Below, piece after piece: positions 62,110 to 64,000 of a stretch of 64,000 nt of DNA. The stretch's first letter is position 1; every line of letters starts with the position of its first letter. The translations under genes and the position numbers were made by a program. Origin of the DNA: Halicephalobus mephisto (Eukaryota > Nematoda > Chromadorea > Rhabditida > Panagrolaimidae); NCBI GenBank assembly GCA_009193035.1, contig SWDT01000271.1, forward strand, positions 34,747-98,746, written 5' to 3'. The notes under the pieces are model-generated. The model had not been told where the DNA came from and did no database searches. It saw nothing but the letters and a program-made list of their open reading frames with translations.

Positions 62110-63560
62110 CGTAAAATTAACGTGAAGAAACAAATTGATAAAATTAACGTCAATAATTATCGTAATTAAAAAAGTAAAAAAAAATATTTTTAAAAAATAA
62201 AAAAAATAAAAAAAAATATTTTTAAAAACTTTTTAAATTAAAAAAAATGTTTTTAAAAATTTTCTAAATTAAAAAAAAATTTTAAAATTCAAAAAAAAAA
62301 TTAAAAAAATGTTTTTAAAAATTTTTTAAATTAAAAAAAAAATGTTTTTAAAAATTTTCTAATTTTTAAATTATTATTTTTTTAAAAATTTTCCTAACAC
62401 TAATTGCTTAATTTTTTTAAAAAAGATAAATTGCTACTACGATTTCCGTTGCCGGATATATTTGAAGACGTAATTCAGAAAAAATTGAAGCATAAAAAAT
62501 TAATTCTTTCCAATTTTCCGCGCAATAAAATAATCGATATTTTTAGTTATTTTTAAACATAATTATCCAAATTTCAATATAAAAATAATTACTACTATTT
62601 TCGTTGAAAAATATATTAAAAAAAATAAATTTAAAAAATTTAAATTTAAAATTTTTAAAATTCACAGTAATTCGTTATTTTTGAACATGATTATCCAAAT
62701 TTTTATAAAAAATTAAATTTTAATATTCACAGTAATTTGTTATTTTTGAACATGATTATCCAAATTTTTATAAAAATTAAAAATACAAAATTAAAAAAAA
62801 ATAAATTTAAAAAAAGTAAATTTAAAATTTTTAAAATTCACAATAATTCATTATTTTTAAACATAATTGTCCAAATTTTTGTAAAAATTTAAAATACAAA
62901 ATTTCTTAAAAAAATATATTCGAAAAAATTGAAAATTAAAAAAATCAATTTTTTTAACCTACAGTAATCAATTATTTTCAAGCATAATTATCCTAGTTTA
63001 AATGCAAAAACAACTACTACAATTTTCGTTCAAGAACATATTCGAAGAAAAAAATGAAAATAAAAAAATAATTTTTTAAATATTTTAAAAAAGTTTTTCG
63101 ATTTACAGTAATCAATGATTTTTGAACATAATTGTTCAAATTTTAATATAAAAAAATAAAAATAATTATTGTAATTTTCGTTAAAAAACATATTCGAAAA
63201 AAATTTTAAAAATTAAAATAAAAAAAAATAAAAAAAATTTAAATATTTAAATTTAAAAAATTAAAATTAAAAAAAAATAAAAAAATTTTAAATATTTAAA
63301 TTTTAGAAATTTTTCGATTTACAGTAACCATTGATTTTTGAACATAATTTTTCAAATTTTAATATAAAAATTAATAAAATTTTCGTTGGAAAAATATTTA
63401 AAAAATTTTTAATTTTCTTGATTTTTGGAACTACAGTAATCGATTATTTTTAGTTATTTTTAAATATAATCATCCTAGTTTGGATATAAAAGCATAAACA
63501 ACTACTACTACTTTTGATGAAAGTTATTTAAAGATGTATAACTTTTAAAAACATTACAAA
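62110..63560. repeat. AT-rich tandem units with ACAGTAATCAATTATTTT
   Basis: Low-complexity A/T tracts to 62400 are followed by about nine units of 90-130 bp sharing a CAGTAATYNNTTATTTTT core, AACATAATTATCCAAATTTT and TTTTCGTTNAAAAACATATT. No gene is seen. Confidence 0.7.
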
Positions 63561-63569
63561 AATAGATTT

Positions 63570-64000
63570 TTATGATTTTACAGTAATCAATTTTATATTT
63601 GTTTTTAAAAATTAAATATCAAACTTTTCATTTACAAGGATACTGTAGATTTCGTTCTAGGATGTAATTAAAAATTTCCAAAAAAGTGGTTTTTAAATTT
63701 TCTCAAACTACAGTAATCAATTTTAAATTTGTTTTTAAAATTTAAATATCAAACTTTTCATTTACAAGGATACTGTAGTTTTCGTTCTAGGATGTAACTA
63801 AAAATAAAAATTTCCAAAAAAGTGATTTTTAAATTTTCTTAAACTACAGTAATCAATTTTAAATTTGTTTTTAAAATTTAAATATCAAACTTTTCATTTA
63901 CAAGGATACTGTAGTGTAGTTTTCGTTCTAGGATGTAACTAAAAATAAAAATTTCCAAAAAAGTGATTTTTAAATTTTCTTAAACTACAGTAATCAATTT
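63570..64000. repeat. Tandem array, about 130-bp unit
   Basis: Three to four near-identical units share ACTACAGTAATCAATTTTAA, ATATCAAACTTTTCATTTAC, AAGGATACTGTAGTTTTCGT and TCTAGGATGTAACTAAAAAT. Each unit holds both CTACAGTA and its inverse TACTGTAG. The array runs off the window end. Confidence 0.85.

Noticed and set aside
1..64000. CRISPR arrays or prokaryotic defence islands
   Set aside because: Repeats are satellite, MITE or intronic types without spacer structure, and all recognisable genes are spliced and nematode-like.

Overview
The window looks like nuclear DNA of a rhabditid-type nematode (Caenorhabditis or a relative; genus not determinable from sequence alone). Directly visible reasons are: very AT-rich, repeat-choked intergenic and intronic DNA; small exons bounded by TTTNAG acceptors and GTAAGT/GTGGGT donors; spliced-leader-like acceptors (TTTTTAG or TTTGCAG) a few bases upstream of start codons; an operon-like gene pair about 95 nt apart after an AATAAA; and two seven-transmembrane chemoreceptors of nematode type (Sre-like and Srd/Str-like). 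There is no bacterial-style gene packing, CRISPR or rRNA. Exon structures were built by hand from splice sites and phase agreement, so they are models.

Layout. 1-4.4 kb: repeats, tRNA-like SINE heads, the probable 3' end of an unrecognised plus-strand gene (exons 645-750 and 2382-2572) and a large inverted repeat array. 4.9-13.3 kb (minus): a six-exon, about 1,798-residue golgin-like coiled-coil protein with a GRIP-like C-terminus. 13.3-16.7 kb: gene desert with satellites and a SINE with target-site duplication. 16.7-19.9 kb (minus): an Sre-like chemoreceptor followed at operon distance by a small membrane-protein ORF that runs into a satellite. 20-29.9 kb: mostly repeats, several families of palindromic MITE-like elements and one short secreted-peptide ORF with a damaged neighbour copy. 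29.9-35.1 kb (minus): a BTB-BACK-Kelch protein, apparent IVNS1ABP homologue. 35.4-36.4 kb: a fold-back element and coding-like debris.

36.8-38.2 kb (plus): a candidate operon joining a UQCR11-like complex III subunit to an intronless chromodomain plus chromoshadow (HP1-like) protein. It is convergent, with 28 nt between stop codons, with a Srd/Str-type chemoreceptor (38.2-41.4 kb, minus) that needs a GC-AG intron. 41.5-44.7 kb (minus): a cathepsin B-like protease with an N-terminal membrane anchor and no di-histidine occluding loop. 44.8-51.4 kb: satellites, a nested fold-back and an inverted second copy of the 21 kb dispersed element. 51.5-54.5 kb (minus): a C2H2 zinc-finger protein whose finger array closely resembles PRDM14 but has no PR/SET domain. 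56.1-57.4 kb: orphan exons and an ORF interrupted by one TAG. 57.6-60.9 kb: satellites. 61.1-62.0 kb (minus): the 3' end of a second C2H2 gene. 62-64 kb: tandem repeats carrying CTACAGTAATC motifs.

The genes do not form one pathway; apart from the two operon-like pairs they are independent units. The most unusual points are the mitochondrial-subunit/HP1-like pair, the PRDM14-like array without a PR domain, the GC-AG chemoreceptor intron, the short peptide gene and the dense mix of fold-back elements.
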